Below are positions 29,794 through 42,699 of a stretch of 64,000 bases of DNA, piece after piece. The DNA is taken from positions 62,001 through 126,000 of the forward strand of contig CANLPZ010000001.1 of assembly GCA_947493145.1 (NCBI GenBank). Direction: 5' to 3'. The translations under genes were made by a program, and so were the position numbers. A model generated the notes under the pieces. It had not been told where the DNA came from. It saw only the letters and a program-made list of their open reading frames with translations, and did no database searches. How positions within the stretch are numbered: the first letter of the stretch is position 1; each line of letters begins with the position of its first letter. This DNA comes from an uncultured Paracoccaceae bacterium. Its GTDB lineage: Bacteria > Pseudomonadota > Alphaproteobacteria > Rhodobacterales > Rhodobacteraceae.

Positions 29794-29912
29794 AGACCGT
29801 TTCCCCAATCCTGAAACCCAAATTTTGCGGGAGTTCCGCGCCAAGCTCAAGTGTAAACGAGTTCCTTTCTGAAATCCGAGAATACACATTTTCGGTATTG
29901 GACTTGGGAGCG

Positions 29913-29932
29913 GTTTAACTAAGCCGTTAAAC
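29913..29932. promoter_or_regulatory. Inverted repeat upstream of the PotBCA-type operon
   Basis: GTTTAAC-(6)-GTTAAAC is a perfect 7-6-7 inverted repeat about 120 bases before the potB start, in the gap between potB and the GIY-YIG gene. Possible operator; regulator unknown. Confidence 0.35.
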
Positions 29933-29965
29933 TTCTACCTTAGAACCAAGAGAAAATCTGACCAG

Positions 29966-30580
29966 CTAGACAATTTCGTCTTCCAATCGACGATCAAGAC
30001 GTTCAGAAATTGTTTCTCCGTCAAACATCCAATAGTTCCAGCCATTTACTGACTGCCACGTGTAACCGTCGCGATGGAGCACACTAAGAGCGGAAGCACT
30101 TAAACTAGTCAACGCTCCCTCGAAATCAACTTTTCGATCGTCAACGACTGTTGCCGAAATTTCTGAGTTGTTTGTAAAGTACAATTGGTCGCCCTTTTTC
30201 AAACCGGCATCGCTTAACTTGAAAACTTTTCTAACGCGCCGTGTCGCCCGCTTTAGAGCCTTAGAATCGTCTTCGCTATCGACGACGTCGGCCTTTGGTG
30301 TGACGTCTCTTCCTCGCGTTAACTTCATTGCCGAAATAACTCTTTGAGGATTTACTTCAAAGAACTCCCGCGTTGGTCGTGTTCTGTGATCGTCAAAGGT
30401 TTGATGAAGGAGTCGTTCAGCTTCGGCTTCATTGTCAACTTCGACAGCGTAAACACATCGAAATGGCAACGGCACGCTTGTATTGTCTAACGAACGAAGC
30501 CGTTGTTCGAGGTCCGTGGTTTTTCCAATTTTGACGTAGTCTGGGAAGGCTTCGTTAACTAACACATAAACAATTGGCAT
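29966..30580 (-). CDS. GIY-YIG domain protein with a C-terminal RAMA-like domain
   Basis: 204-residue protein. Residues 1 to about 85 are a GIY-YIG nuclease-type domain of the T5orf172/MUG113 kind: IVYVLVNE, then YVKIGKTTDLEQRLRSLDN, with a glutamate in REFFEV. After a charged linker with DSEDDSK, residues about 115-195 (LSDAGLKKGDQLYF to GWNYWMFDG) look like a RAMA-type domain, which reads or accompanies modified DNA. The DNA is AT-richer than its neighbours. It may be a small DNA-processing or defence-associated gene gained by transfer. It stands alone on the minus strand, with the rpsI terminator about 90 bases away. Confidence 0.72.
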   Translation of the reverse strand: MPIVYVLVNEAFPDYVKIGKTTDLEQRLRSLDNTSVPLPFRCVYAVEVDNEAEAERLLHQTFDDHRTRPTREFFEVNPQRVISAMKLTRGRDVTPKADVVDSEDDSKALKRATRRVRKVFKLSDAGLKKGDQLYFTNNSEISATVVDDRKVDFEGALTSLSASALSVLHRDGYTWQSVNGWNYWMFDGETISERLDRRLEDEIV

Positions 30581-30668
30581 CTATAAACGTCTCATTTAAA
30601 ATAGTTCAACTTATCATTTGTATTAACGAGCATTTCAGTGAGTCAACTAAATGCAGATCTTCCACAAA

Positions 30669-30700
30669 CAAAAAAGGGCCGCCAATTGGCAGCCCTTTTG
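30669..30700 (-). terminator. Terminator of the rplM-rpsI operon
   Basis: On the minus strand AAAAGGGCTGCC-AATT-GGCGGCCCTTTTTT forms a twelve-pair stem (one G-U pair) with a T run, 18 bases after the rpsI stop. Confidence 0.9.
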
Positions 30701-30717
30701 AAACGTGATGGCAAAAC

Positions 30718-31209
30718 TTAACGCTTCGAGAACTGGAAGCTCTTACGCGCTTTGGCCTTGCCGAATTTCTTACGCTCAACAACACGAGAGTCGCGTGTTA
30801 GGAAGCCAGCCGCTTTCAACGCACCGCGAAGTGACGGATCATAAAGCTGCAAAGCTTTAGAAATACCATGCTTCACCGCACCAGCCTGACCTGACAAACC
30901 GCCGCCTTTAACTGTTGCGACAACGTCGAACTGATCTTCGACACCTGCAACTGTGAATGGCTGACGCAGGATCATCTGCAAAACCGGACGTGCAAAGTAA
31001 ACTGGCATGTCTTTGCCGTTTACGGACACTTTGCCTGAACCTGGTTTGATCCAAACACGTGCGACCGCGTCTTTACGTTTACCTGTTGCGTATGAACGGC
31101 CCAATTCGTCGCGAACGGGTTCACGTGGTGCAGCAACTTCAACAACCGCTTCAACAGTGCCTTCTGCAACTGTGTTCAGCTCGTCCAATGACTTGATTTC
31201 GTCTGTCAT
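30718..31209 (-). CDS. rpsI: 30S ribosomal protein S9
   Basis: Small-subunit protein at the tRNA P-site, 163 residues. The body [21 protein letters not shown], the central [19 protein letters not shown] and the C-terminal RKSFQFSKR tail are diagnostic. The acidic N-terminal extension of about 35 residues is common in alphaproteobacteria. It overlaps rplM by four bases and is its usual operon partner. Confidence 0.98.
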   Translation of the reverse strand: MTDEIKSLDELNTVAEGTVEAVVEVAAPREPVRDELGRSYATGKRKDAVARVWIKPGSGKVSVNGKDMPVYFARPVLQMILRQPFTVAGVEDQFDVVATVKGGGLSGQAGAVKHGISKALQLYDPSLRGALKAAGFLTRDSRVVERKKFGKAKARKSFQFSKR

Positions 31210-31673
31210 GATTGGCTCCGCGTGTTTTTAGCGTTCATAGACTTAACGTCCAAAACTTCTGGTTTTTGTGCCTCATGGCCGTGCTCAGCACCGGCGTAAA
31301 CACGCAAGTTTGTCATGATTTTGCGAGACAAACGGTTGCCTGGAAGCATGCGTTGAACCGCTTTGGTTACAACACGCTCTGGGTAGTTGCCTTCCAAGAT
31401 CTCGCCAGCAGTTTGGCTTTTGATCCCACCTGGGTGGCCTGTGTGACGGTAATAGATTTTGTCAGAACGTTTTTTGCCAGTCATCTGAATTTTATCAGCG
31501 TTGATGACGATAACGTTGTCGCCACAATCCATTGATGGTGTGTAGCTTGGCTTGTGCTTACCGCGCAAGCGCATGGCAACGATCGAAGCCAAACGGCCCA
31601 ACACCACGCCTTCGGCGTCGATGATGATCCATTTCTTTTCGATGTCTGCCGGTGTCGCAGAAAAAGTTTTCAT
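31206..31673 (-). CDS. rplM: 50S ribosomal protein L13
   Basis: Large-subunit assembly protein, 155 residues, beginning [20 protein letters not shown] and containing the family motifs [31 protein letters not shown] and [11 protein letters not shown]. First gene of the rplM-rpsI operon. A good sigma-70 promoter lies about 60-85 bases upstream. Confidence 0.98.
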   Translation of the reverse strand: MKTFSATPADIEKKWIIIDAEGVVLGRLASIVAMRLRGKHKPSYTPSMDCGDNVIVINADKIQMTGKKRSDKIYYRHTGHPGGIKSQTAGEILEGNYPERVVTKAVQRMLPGNRLSRKIMTNLRVYAGAEHGHEAQKPEVLDVKSMNAKNTRSQS

Positions 31674-31730
31674 CGGTTTTTTCCATAGTTATAAAGCAAG
31701 GCCAGCGCCCTGCTGACATTCGATGCAGGG

Positions 31731-31758
31731 GTTATAGCGATCAATTCCGACGCGTCAA
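31731..31758 (-). promoter_or_regulatory. Sigma-70-type promoter of rplM-rpsI
   Basis: On the minus strand TTGACG (31758-31753) and TATAAC (31736-31731) are separated by 16 bases, close to the housekeeping consensus, with a leader of about 50 bases before rplM. Confidence 0.65.
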
Positions 31759-31825
31759 TGCAAGTTATTGGGTTTTAACAAAGCAAAAACAACTACTTAC
31801 AAATTGGGTATCATATTACCCCAAT

Positions 31826-33220
31826 TCACGTCCCCACAATATTGTTCGGATTTGCCAAAAGCCGGTTCATCGCAGCCAATGCCCCGTGAAATTGATCGTC
31901 TGGCATCGACGGATTGATGGCCAATCGAACCGCTTGTGGCGAATACCCATCTGGCAACGCAAATTCATCTGCGGGCCGCAAATTGATTTTTTCATTCTTA
32001 CACGCCACGGCAAAAGATGACGCCCGCCATCCAAGCGGCAATTTCAACCAAATGAACGGCAAATCTTTGCGCCAACGGATTGCCCAACCGCCCAGTGCAT
32101 TCACTGCACTCAGAATTTTTGCCTCGTTTACCGCAACGATTTCATTGCGGATCGCCTCCGCTGCACCAGATCGCAAAAGTTCCGCTGAAATGTCCAATAC
32201 GGACTGCGGCATGCCGTAAAACTGGCTTTGCGTTGTGCGGCGTACGGTGTCCGACATCCCTGTTGGGCACACAATATACCCCGTCCGCAACGCACCCGAC
32301 ACGGTTTTTGTTAAGCTCGACACGAAAAACGAAATTTCCGGCGCAATCGCACGATAGGACGGAACCCCAGCTTTGGTCATGCGATAGGTATCGTCATCGA
32401 TGATGGTAATTCCGTATTTACGTGCAAGGGCAACAATCTGTTTTTTGCGTTCTAATGTCGTTTGCACCGTCGTGGGACTGTGCGCCTCGGCAGAGGTAAC
32501 AAGCACCTGCCCCCCGTGTTTGCGAAACGCGCGTTCCAATTGGTCCGGCAAAATGCCGTATTCATCCATTTCAATCCCAACAAGATTGGCGCGCAGCAAT
32601 CGCGCTGCATGACGGACACCGGCATAGGCCAAACGTTCGGTAATGATGGTGGGAGAATGCCCTGTTAGGATCGATTGCAAAGCCGTGATCACGCCGTGTT
32701 GGGCACCGTGGGTCAGGGCGATGTCATCAACGGAAAAGTTTCCGGCAATATCCGGCCCGATCCAATCCGCCAAAGCCAAACGCGTATGTAAATCCTCGGC
32801 TTCGGTTCCATAGCTGACGTAATCCGACGCCATCGTATCGCCGAGGCGCGACAGGATATCCGCTATGATTTGGCGCTGACCAACATTCGCAGCAATCACG
32901 CCCCTAAAATTGGCGTATTCTTCGGACGGCGCGAAGGACAACCCATCTGTGGGCACCATTGTTGGAATTTTCTTTTGCGCGGCGACAAAGGTGCCGCGAC
33001 CAACTTGGGCTTCTAAAACACCTTCATCGGTCAATTTTGTGTATGCTCGCGCAACGGTGCCAGGGGTGATTTTCAACTGCCACGCGACTTCGCGCACGGG
33101 TGGAAGTTTTTCACCGACGTCCAATTGCCCATTCGCAACCGCACCACGCAAGGCTTCTGTCAAGACTTGATACTTCGGTCCTGCGCTGGTGGCAAAATCT
33201 GGGAACCAAATTGTATTCAT
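31826..33220 (-). CDS. MocR-type regulator (GntR winged helix fused to an aminotransferase fold)
   Basis: 464 residues. The N-terminal winged helix (about 15-80) reads GEKLPPVREVAWQLKITPGTVARAYTKL. The rest is a PLP-binding type I aminotransferase domain with SLTKTVSGALRTGYIV holding the PLP lysine and IIDDDTYRM as the cofactor Asp segment. MocR proteins usually sense PLP or an amine and control a linked gene. I choose the ATG at 33220; a GTG one codon upstream is possible. It diverges from a DUF1127 gene, with a direct-repeat site between them. Confidence 0.92.
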   Translation of the reverse strand: MNTIWFPDFATSAGPKYQVLTEALRGAVANGQLDVGEKLPPVREVAWQLKITPGTVARAYTKLTDEGVLEAQVGRGTFVAAQKKIPTMVPTDGLSFAPSEEYANFRGVIAANVGQRQIIADILSRLGDTMASDYVSYGTEAEDLHTRLALADWIGPDIAGNFSVDDIALTHGAQHGVITALQSILTGHSPTIITERLAYAGVRHAARLLRANLVGIEMDEYGILPDQLERAFRKHGGQVLVTSAEAHSPTTVQTTLERKKQIVALARKYGITIIDDDTYRMTKAGVPSYRAIAPEISFFVSSLTKTVSGALRTGYIVCPTGMSDTVRRTTQSQFYGMPQSVLDISAELLRSGAAEAIRNEIVAVNEAKILSAVNALGGWAIRWRKDLPFIWLKLPLGWRASSFAVACKNEKINLRPADEFALPDGYSPQAVRLAINPSMPDDQFHGALAAMNRLLANPNNIVGT

Positions 33221-33265
33221 CACAATCTTTCATTTGCAACTGATTTGATCGCATTGTACCCCACA

Positions 33266-33300
33266 ATCGATACATGTCAATTCCGATTGTATCGATACAT
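33266..33300. promoter_or_regulatory. Candidate MocR operator: direct repeat plus palindrome
   Basis: ATCGATACAT occurs at 33266-33275 and 33291-33300, 25 bases apart. The second copy extends into the perfect 12-bp palindrome TGTATCGATACA (33288-33299). It is in the 96-bp gap between the divergent MocR and DUF1127 genes, the classic place and layout (tandem repeats) for a MocR site. Confidence 0.6.
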
Positions 33301-33316
33301 TAAGGAGGTTTCCAAA

Positions 33317-33553
33317 ATGGTACACGTCACATCACCTTTGTCCGTCGCATTGCAACAGCTTCGCGATCGTTACAACACAGGCGCATTCATGTCTGCGGTG
33401 CTTGCGGTGGCGATTTACTGGGCACGACGGGAATCTAAAAAACAATTTAAGTCCGACCTGCCCAGCATGACAGACCATATGCTCAAGGACATGGGCATCA
33501 CGCGGTCTAATCTGCACACGGAAGCACGAAAACATTTTCACGATTACCGTTAG
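33317..33553 (+). CDS. DUF1127 small protein
   Basis: 78-residue protein whose C-terminal half is a DUF1127 domain: DHMLKDMGITRSNLHTEARK. DUF1127 proteins bind RNA or regulate phosphate and carbon metabolism in some alphaproteobacteria, but this one is uncharacterised. The N-terminal part has an amphipathic stretch AVLAVAIYWARR. A perfect TAAGGAGG ribosome site is eight bases upstream, so it should be well translated. Being divergent from the MocR gene, it is the likely MocR target. Confidence 0.85.
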   Translation: MVHVTSPLSVALQQLRDRYNTGAFMSAVLAVAIYWARRESKKQFKSDLPSMTDHMLKDMGITRSNLHTEARKHFHDYR

Positions 33554-33609
33554 ATACCACCGACCTTTTCCTGGGTCATAACTTGGGCGGGCAACCTTGT
33601 CCGCCCCCT

Positions 33610-34029
33610 TTATTCCGGCGGAATAGAATAGGTCAGCGTTGCGCGTGCAACAGGTCTATCATCGCCATCAGATGTGATAAGAACGTCACCTACCGCCAGC
33701 ACACGGCCCAACTTCAACAGCTTCACGTCTGCAATCAGGTTTTTGTCCGCCGCGGGTTTTCGCATAAAATCAATGGAACAATTGGTGGTCACTGCCAACG
33801 CCTTGGGACCAATCCGTGACAGGATTGCAAGGTAAACACCAATATCGGCAAGCGCGAACATCGTGGGACCAGACACAGTCCCGCCTGGGCGCAAATGTTC
33901 GTTTTTCACAATTAATTCGATCAAAATTCCGTTTTGTGTAAGGGATTTGATTGAAAATTGTTCCCCAACTTGTGGGAAATCACGCGCCAGAAACTGTTTC
34001 AATTCGTCGACAGTCATTGTCTGCGTCAT
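33610..34029 (-). CDS. PaaI-type hotdog thioesterase
   Basis: 139-residue hotdog-fold acyl-CoA thioesterase. The family motif LRPGGTVSGPTMFALADIGVY is present with the catalytic Asp. The start at 34029 has GGGGGAAGC directly upstream and is preferred to 34041. It diverges from an enoyl-CoA hydratase homologue, which suggests an acyl-CoA related role for both. Substrate unknown. Confidence 0.88.
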   Translation of the reverse strand: MTQTMTVDELKQFLARDFPQVGEQFSIKSLTQNGILIELIVKNEHLRPGGTVSGPTMFALADIGVYLAILSRIGPKALAVTTNCSIDFMRKPAADKNLIADVKLLKLGRVLAVGDVLITSDGDDRPVARATLTYSIPPE

Positions 34030-34086
34030 AGCTTCCCCCAATGATCAATTGTCGTTAGGCTGCATCAATAAGGGAGGAAAATCAAC

Positions 34087-34872
34087 ATGAGCATTCTGTT
34101 ACGACACGACCAAGACGCAATTGCGACACTGACGCTGAATGCACCCGAGCGTTTGAATGCTTTGTCAGACGAAATGCTGGACGCGATCCAAAGTCAGGTC
34201 GATGAATTGATGACAGATCGCAGTATCCGCGTGGTCATCCTTACAGGATCGGGTAAGGCATTTTGCGCCGGACACGATCTGAAACAGATGACCGCCGCGC
34301 GCGAGGCGAATGACCACGGTGCTGCCTATTTCAAAGACCTGTTTGATCGCTGCGCCCATATGATGCAAAGCCTTCAAAACCTTCCGCAACCTGTGATCGC
34401 ACAGGTGCATGGAATTGCGACAGCTGCTGGATGCCAATTGGTCGCCTCTTGTGATCTCGCCATTGCGGACGACGCCTGCAAGTTTGGCGTAAACGGGGTG
34501 AATATTGGTTTGTTTTGCTCCACCCCAATGGTGGCTTTGTCGCGAAACATCCCGCGCAAACGCGCCTTTGAGATGCTAACAACAGGGCGTTTCATTTCGG
34601 CAATCGAAGCTGTCGAGGTGGGCTTGATCAACAATTGTACCCCTATTGATCAATTGGAAATTGATACAATGGCACTGGCATCAAAAATTGCTGAAAAACT
34701 CGGCTCGGCGGTTAAAATCGGGAAGCAGGCGTTTTACGAGCAACTACAACTCCCGCTTGCACGCGCCTATGAATTCACCGGCGACGTAATGGTTGAAAAC
34801 ATGTTGAACCCAGATACCGCAGAAGGCATCGACGCATTTTTGAACAAACATGCGCCCGAATGGGACCAATAG
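34087..34872 (+). CDS. Enoyl-CoA hydratase/isomerase family protein lacking the catalytic glutamates
   Basis: 261-residue crotonase-fold protein. CoA and oxyanion features are visible (GKAFCAGHDLKQM and HGIATAAGCQLVASCDLAIA). The positions of the two catalytic glutamates of true hydratases are Gln (in GCQLV) and Asn/Gly (in GVNGVNIGLFCSTP). The GLFCSTP wording matches the ECHDC3 branch, whose function is not settled. Hydratase activity is therefore doubtful. It diverges from the thioesterase gene. Confidence 0.85.
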   Translation: MSILLRHDQDAIATLTLNAPERLNALSDEMLDAIQSQVDELMTDRSIRVVILTGSGKAFCAGHDLKQMTAAREANDHGAAYFKDLFDRCAHMMQSLQNLPQPVIAQVHGIATAAGCQLVASCDLAIADDACKFGVNGVNIGLFCSTPMVALSRNIPRKRAFEMLTTGRFISAIEAVEVGLINNCTPIDQLEIDTMALASKIAEKLGSAVKIGKQAFYEQLQLPLARAYEFTGDVMVENMLNPDTAEGIDAFLNKHAPEWDQ

Positions 34873-34907
34873 TTGCACCCTGCCCGCCACAAGGATAAGG
34901 GACGCAC

Positions 34908-36251
34908 ATGGATAAAACATTACATATCATCGGCGGCGGAATGGCCGGATCAGAGGCCGCTTGGCAGGCTGCAAACGCTGGGGTGAAGGTCGTCCTTCAC
35001 GAAATGCGCCCAAAGGTCGAAACATTTGCACATCGCACCGGCAATCTGGGCGAAATGGTATGTTCGAATTCTTTCCGATCAGACGACCATGAACAAAACG
35101 CCGTTGGGTTGTTGCATTGGGAAATGCGAGCTGCGAATGGATTGATCATGGCCATGGCGCAAAAACATCGCCTTCCGGCCGGAGGTGCCTTGGCCGTAGA
35201 TCGCGATCCCTTTGCCGAAAGCGTTACAGCTGCGTTAAACGCCCATGACAACATCGAAATCGTGTACGATGAAATCACCGCCCTGCCCGAAGATGGGCAT
35301 TGGATCATTGCGACCGGCCCGCTGACGTCTGGTGCCTTGGCCGAAGCGATCCAAGCAGAAACGGGCGCGGAGTCACTAGCATTTTTCGATGCAATTGCCC
35401 CGATTGTTTACGCAGAAAGCGTCGACATGTCCGTTGCGTGGATGCAATCACGCTATGACAAGGGCGAAACCGAAGAAGAGCGCACCGCCTATTTAAACTG
35501 CCCCATGACCAAAGAGGATTACGAAGGCTTCATTGATGCCTTGATGGCGGCGGACAAAACCGAATTCAAAGAAGGTGAAACCGCTGGGTATTTTGACGGG
35601 TGTCTCCCGATCGAGGTCATGGCGGAACGGGGCCGCGAAACCTTGCGGTTCGGCCCAATGAAACCTGTTGGCCTGACCAATCCGCATGATCCCGAAAACA
35701 AACCCTATGCGGTTGTTCAGCTGCGTCGCGACAATGCGTTGGGAACCCTTTACAATATCGTTGGCTTTCAAACAAAGATGAAGTACGGCGCGCAAACCGA
35801 TGTTTTCAAACGTATTCCAGGTTTGAATGATGCCAGTTTTGCGCGATTGGGTGGGATTCACAGGAATACGTTCATCAATTCGCCAACGCTTTTGGATGCG
35901 CAAATGCGTTTGAAATCACGCCCAAATATTCGGTTCGCGGGACAGATCACGGGTGTCGAAGGGTACGTAGAAAGCGCCGCCATGGGATTGCTCGCCGCGC
36001 GTCTTGCTGTGGCTGAACTGAATGGCGAGACCTTACCAGATGTTCCGAACACAACCGCAATGGGCGCGTTGGTCAGTCACATCACAGGTGGCGCTGCGGC
36101 CAAAACCTTTCAGCCCATGAACGTGAACTTTGGATTATTCCCACCTGTCGAGGGTTTGAAAAAGGGCCGCAAAGGTCGCAAGGATCGGTATAAAGCTTAT
36201 ACAGATCGGGCCAAGATCGATTGGCAAGGCTGGCTTGACCAACAAGGTTAA
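34908..36251 (+). CDS. trmFO: Methylenetetrahydrofolate--tRNA-(uracil-5-)-methyltransferase TrmFO
   Basis: Folate- and FAD-dependent enzyme making ribothymidine 54 of tRNA; 447 residues. The FAD-binding N-terminus [16 protein letters not shown], the CSNSFRSDD segment holding the catalytic Cys, [11 protein letters not shown] with the second Cys and the C-terminal NVNFGLFPP are diagnostic. ATG at 34908 with an AAGGATAAGG ribosome site. gluQ follows after 26 bases, giving a tRNA-modification pair. Confidence 0.97.
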   Translation: MDKTLHIIGGGMAGSEAAWQAANAGVKVVLHEMRPKVETFAHRTGNLGEMVCSNSFRSDDHEQNAVGLLHWEMRAANGLIMAMAQKHRLPAGGALAVDRDPFAESVTAALNAHDNIEIVYDEITALPEDGHWIIATGPLTSGALAEAIQAETGAESLAFFDAIAPIVYAESVDMSVAWMQSRYDKGETEEERTAYLNCPMTKEDYEGFIDALMAADKTEFKEGETAGYFDGCLPIEVMAERGRETLRFGPMKPVGLTNPHDPENKPYAVVQLRRDNALGTLYNIVGFQTKMKYGAQTDVFKRIPGLNDASFARLGGIHRNTFINSPTLLDAQMRLKSRPNIRFAGQITGVEGYVESAAMGLLAARLAVAELNGETLPDVPNTTAMGALVSHITGGAAAKTFQPMNVNFGLFPPVEGLKKGRKGRKDRYKAYTDRAKIDWQGWLDQQG

Positions 36252-36277
36252 ACGACAAAACGCAAGAGGACAAAAGG

Positions 36278-37141
36278 ATGATCACCCGTTTTGCGCCCTC
36301 TCCCACAGGTCCGTTGCATTTGGGGCATGCGTATTCCGCGATCCTCGCGCATGATTTGGCGCGCGCGTCTGGAGGGCAGTTTTTACTGCGTATCGAAGAC
36401 ATTGATCAAACGCGCGCACGCGGCCAATGGGAAGACCAGATTTACGAAGATTTAGAATGGCTTGGGGTACGCTGGGATGGTCCCGTTGTCCGTCAATCAG
36501 AACGCGTCACAACCTATCGGGGCGTTTTATCCCAGCTTTTGGCCAAAGGTCTAATTTACCCCTGCGATTGTTCCCGCAAAGACATTGCTGCGGCCGCCTC
36601 TGCGCCACAAGAAGGCGCGCCATTACTCGGGCCGGATGGCGTGATCTATCCGGGGACCTGCGCAACCAAACCTGTCGACCCCGAATTGGAGCCCAACCAA
36701 GCTTATCGTTTGCGGATCGCGGCCGCATTTGAGTATTTGGGCAAGGAGAAACTGGAATTTGTTGAGACAGGTCAAGGTCCAAACGGTCACACCGGCCCCG
36801 TGAGTATCACCAAAGCGGACATGATCCGCAGCGTTGGCGATGTTGTGTTGGCGCGGCGCGACATGGGGACGTCTTATCACCTGTCCGTCGTTTTGGATGA
36901 CGCCGCGCAAGAAATTACACATGTCACACGCGGTGCGGATTTATTCGACGCAACGCAAATTCATGTTCTTTTGCAACATGTTATGGGGGTGCCCACGCCG
37001 ATATACCATCACCACAAATTGATCCGTGATGAACAGGGGAAACGTCTTGCAAAACGCGATGATGCGCGGGCAATTTCGAAATTTCGCGATGACGGGTACA
37101 GCCCAAAGGACATCCGTAAACGTGTTGGACTTATGTCATAG
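36278..37141 (+). CDS. gluQ: Glutamyl-queuosine tRNA(Asp) synthetase
   Basis: Truncated GluRS-like enzyme (287 residues, no anticodon-binding domain) that attaches glutamate to queuosine 34 of tRNA-Asp. The HIGH-type motif is FAPSPTGPLHLGHAYSA, the class signature RIEDIDQTRA, zinc ligands YPCDCSR and YPGTC, and KMSKS-like KRLAKRD. It overlaps the convergent hisI by eleven bases. Confidence 0.95.
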   Translation: MITRFAPSPTGPLHLGHAYSAILAHDLARASGGQFLLRIEDIDQTRARGQWEDQIYEDLEWLGVRWDGPVVRQSERVTTYRGVLSQLLAKGLIYPCDCSRKDIAAAASAPQEGAPLLGPDGVIYPGTCATKPVDPELEPNQAYRLRIAAAFEYLGKEKLEFVETGQGPNGHTGPVSITKADMIRSVGDVVLARRDMGTSYHLSVVLDDAAQEITHVTRGADLFDATQIHVLLQHVMGVPTPIYHHHKLIRDEQGKRLAKRDDARAISKFRDDGYSPKDIRKRVGLMS

Positions 37142-37490
37142 GTTTCATCAATTCGACCGGTTCTTCGCCGGAAATTGATGTATAAAAACAGCTTCGACGG
37201 TTCGTGTGACACGCCGCACCGACCTGATCAACAATCGCCAACAAACAGTCATTATCGCAATCCAACCGCAAATCGATCAGTTTTTGTGTGTGACCGCTGG
37301 TTTCGCCTTTGATCCAAAAGGATTGACGCGACCGCGACCAATAGGTCACTCGCCCTGTTTCGATTGTTTTGGTGACCGCGTCGGCATTCATCCATGCCAT
37401 CATTAACACCTCACCCGTGCCATCCTGTTGCGCGATGCATGGGATCAGTCCGTTATCATCAAATTTTAGCGTACTGGTGTCAAAAGCCAT
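37131..37490 (-). CDS. hisI: Phosphoribosyl-AMP cyclohydrolase
   Basis: Third step of histidine synthesis; 119 residues, single domain without a HisE fusion. Metal-binding motifs are DCDNDCLL and HTNRRSCFY, with VTYWSRSRQSFWIKGETSG the substrate segment. It is separate from other his genes here. It runs convergently into gluQ and diverges from the NifU-like gene. Confidence 0.96.
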   Translation of the reverse strand: MAFDTSTLKFDDNGLIPCIAQQDGTGEVLMMAWMNADAVTKTIETGRVTYWSRSRQSFWIKGETSGHTQKLIDLRLDCDNDCLLAIVDQVGAACHTNRRSCFYTSISGEEPVELMKPMT

Positions 37491-37553
37491 GATTGCCTCT
37501 TTTGCTTATGGATGCACCGCCCTATCTATGGGGTTACGATTGAAAGGACAATC

Positions 37554-37994
37554 ATGTCAGCAGAAACTGATCTTATAAAGTTATATTCTGGTCGAATTTT
37601 AGAATTGGCCGCCGATATGCCGTATACGGATCGGTTGGATGCACCGACAGCCAGCGCAAAAAAGCGCGCGCCATTATGTGGATCGACGGTGAGTGTGGAT
37701 ATCCGTGTTGAAGACGGGAAAATTACCGCATTTGGACAGAACGTGAAAGCCTGCGCCTTGGGTCAAGCCGCTGCGTCCATTGTCGCAAGCGCGATCATCG
37801 GCCGAAGCCGCGCAGAGGTTCAAACCGCCCGCGACCAGCTGTTTGCCATGCTCAGCGGAACAGGCCCCGTTCCCACTGCACCGTTTGACGAATTGCATGT
37901 ATTGGAACCGGCCAAAGAATACCGCAACCGCCATGCCTCTATCTTGCTTGCTTTGGACGCCACATTAGACGCCTGGGCCAGCATCGAACCATAA
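37554..37994 (+). CDS. NifU/IscU-like iron-sulphur scaffold family protein
   Basis: 146-residue protein of the NifU N-terminal-like (SUF-type) family. Cysteines occur in RAPLCGSTV and KACALGQAA, positions expected for cluster ligands; a third conserved Cys is not clear. The order of the segments fits proteins annotated as iron-sulphur cluster assembly scaffold in Rhodobacterales. AAAGGA precedes the ATG at 37554. It may have lost full scaffold function, since a third ligand is missing. Confidence 0.78.
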   Translation: MSAETDLIKLYSGRILELAADMPYTDRLDAPTASAKKRAPLCGSTVSVDIRVEDGKITAFGQNVKACALGQAAASIVASAIIGRSRAEVQTARDQLFAMLSGTGPVPTAPFDELHVLEPAKEYRNRHASILLALDATLDAWASIEP

Positions 37995-38029
37995 AAAAAC
38001 CGCCGCACATTCGGGACGAATGGCGGCGG
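37993..38029 (-). terminator. Terminator for the minus-strand small gene (and possibly recG)
   Basis: CCGCCGCACATTCG (38000-38013) pairs with CGAATGGCGGCGG (38017-38029), one bulge. On the minus strand it is followed by seven T residues (37999-37993), so it ends leftward transcription rather than the plus-strand NifU-like gene. Confidence 0.8.
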
Positions 38030-38165
38030 GAAGTCGCGTAACCGGTATGGTCTATTGCTTGATCTTGGGAAAGGCAAAACCCAAGAATTTAAGACGAGGG
38101 ACAGTCAGTCTTGCGCGGGTGGGACAGTGCGCCAAGCCAGACCAGGTTCGCAGGCAGTAAAAGGG
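38030..38165. other. Noncoding stretch with no recognised feature
   Basis: About 136 bases between the terminator and the 40-residue gene. I found no reading frame with good coding signs, no tRNA cloverleaf and no riboswitch motif. It could be the 3' untranslated part of the leftward transcript. Confidence 0.4.
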
Positions 38166-38288
38166 TTAAAGCAGCCCAGGCAAATAGAGGCCAACAACCA
38201 GCATAACACCCAAAGAAACCGCGCCTATCGCATCTTGGACCAAAGTGTCAGATGATCGATTTAGGACTGATTTAACGTCGTATGCCAT
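38166..38288 (-). CDS. 40-residue single-pass membrane protein
   Basis: The minus strand encodes MAYDVKSVLNRSSDTLVQDA and then one hydrophobic helix (about residues 21-39) ending LYLPGLL. From memory similar short proteins occur in other Rhodobacteraceae, so I think it is real, although too short for ordinary gene callers. No strong ribosome site is seen. It lies 111 bases downstream of recG and before the shared terminator. Function unknown. Confidence 0.6.
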   Translation of the reverse strand: MAYDVKSVLNRSSDTLVQDAIGAVSLGVMLVVGLYLPGLL

Positions 38289-38399
38289 GTTCGCCTCAAT
38301 GTGTTGCGTGTTCGCTTTGTTGCCACTTTGTTCTCATATTGATCGGAACGTGTAAAGAACTTTTTAAGAACATTTGTGAACTTTTTGTTCTAAATTTGG

Positions 38400-42645
<4,246 letters not shown>

Positions 42646-42699
42646 GCAAAAGCGGCAGGTCCAGATCAGGAGCATCCGGTCACTGCGATTCTTTGATAC

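Noticed and set aside
38030..38165. Possible tRNA or small RNA gene
   Set aside because: No cloverleaf, T-loop motif or known small-RNA fold could be drawn, so it is only noted as noncoding.
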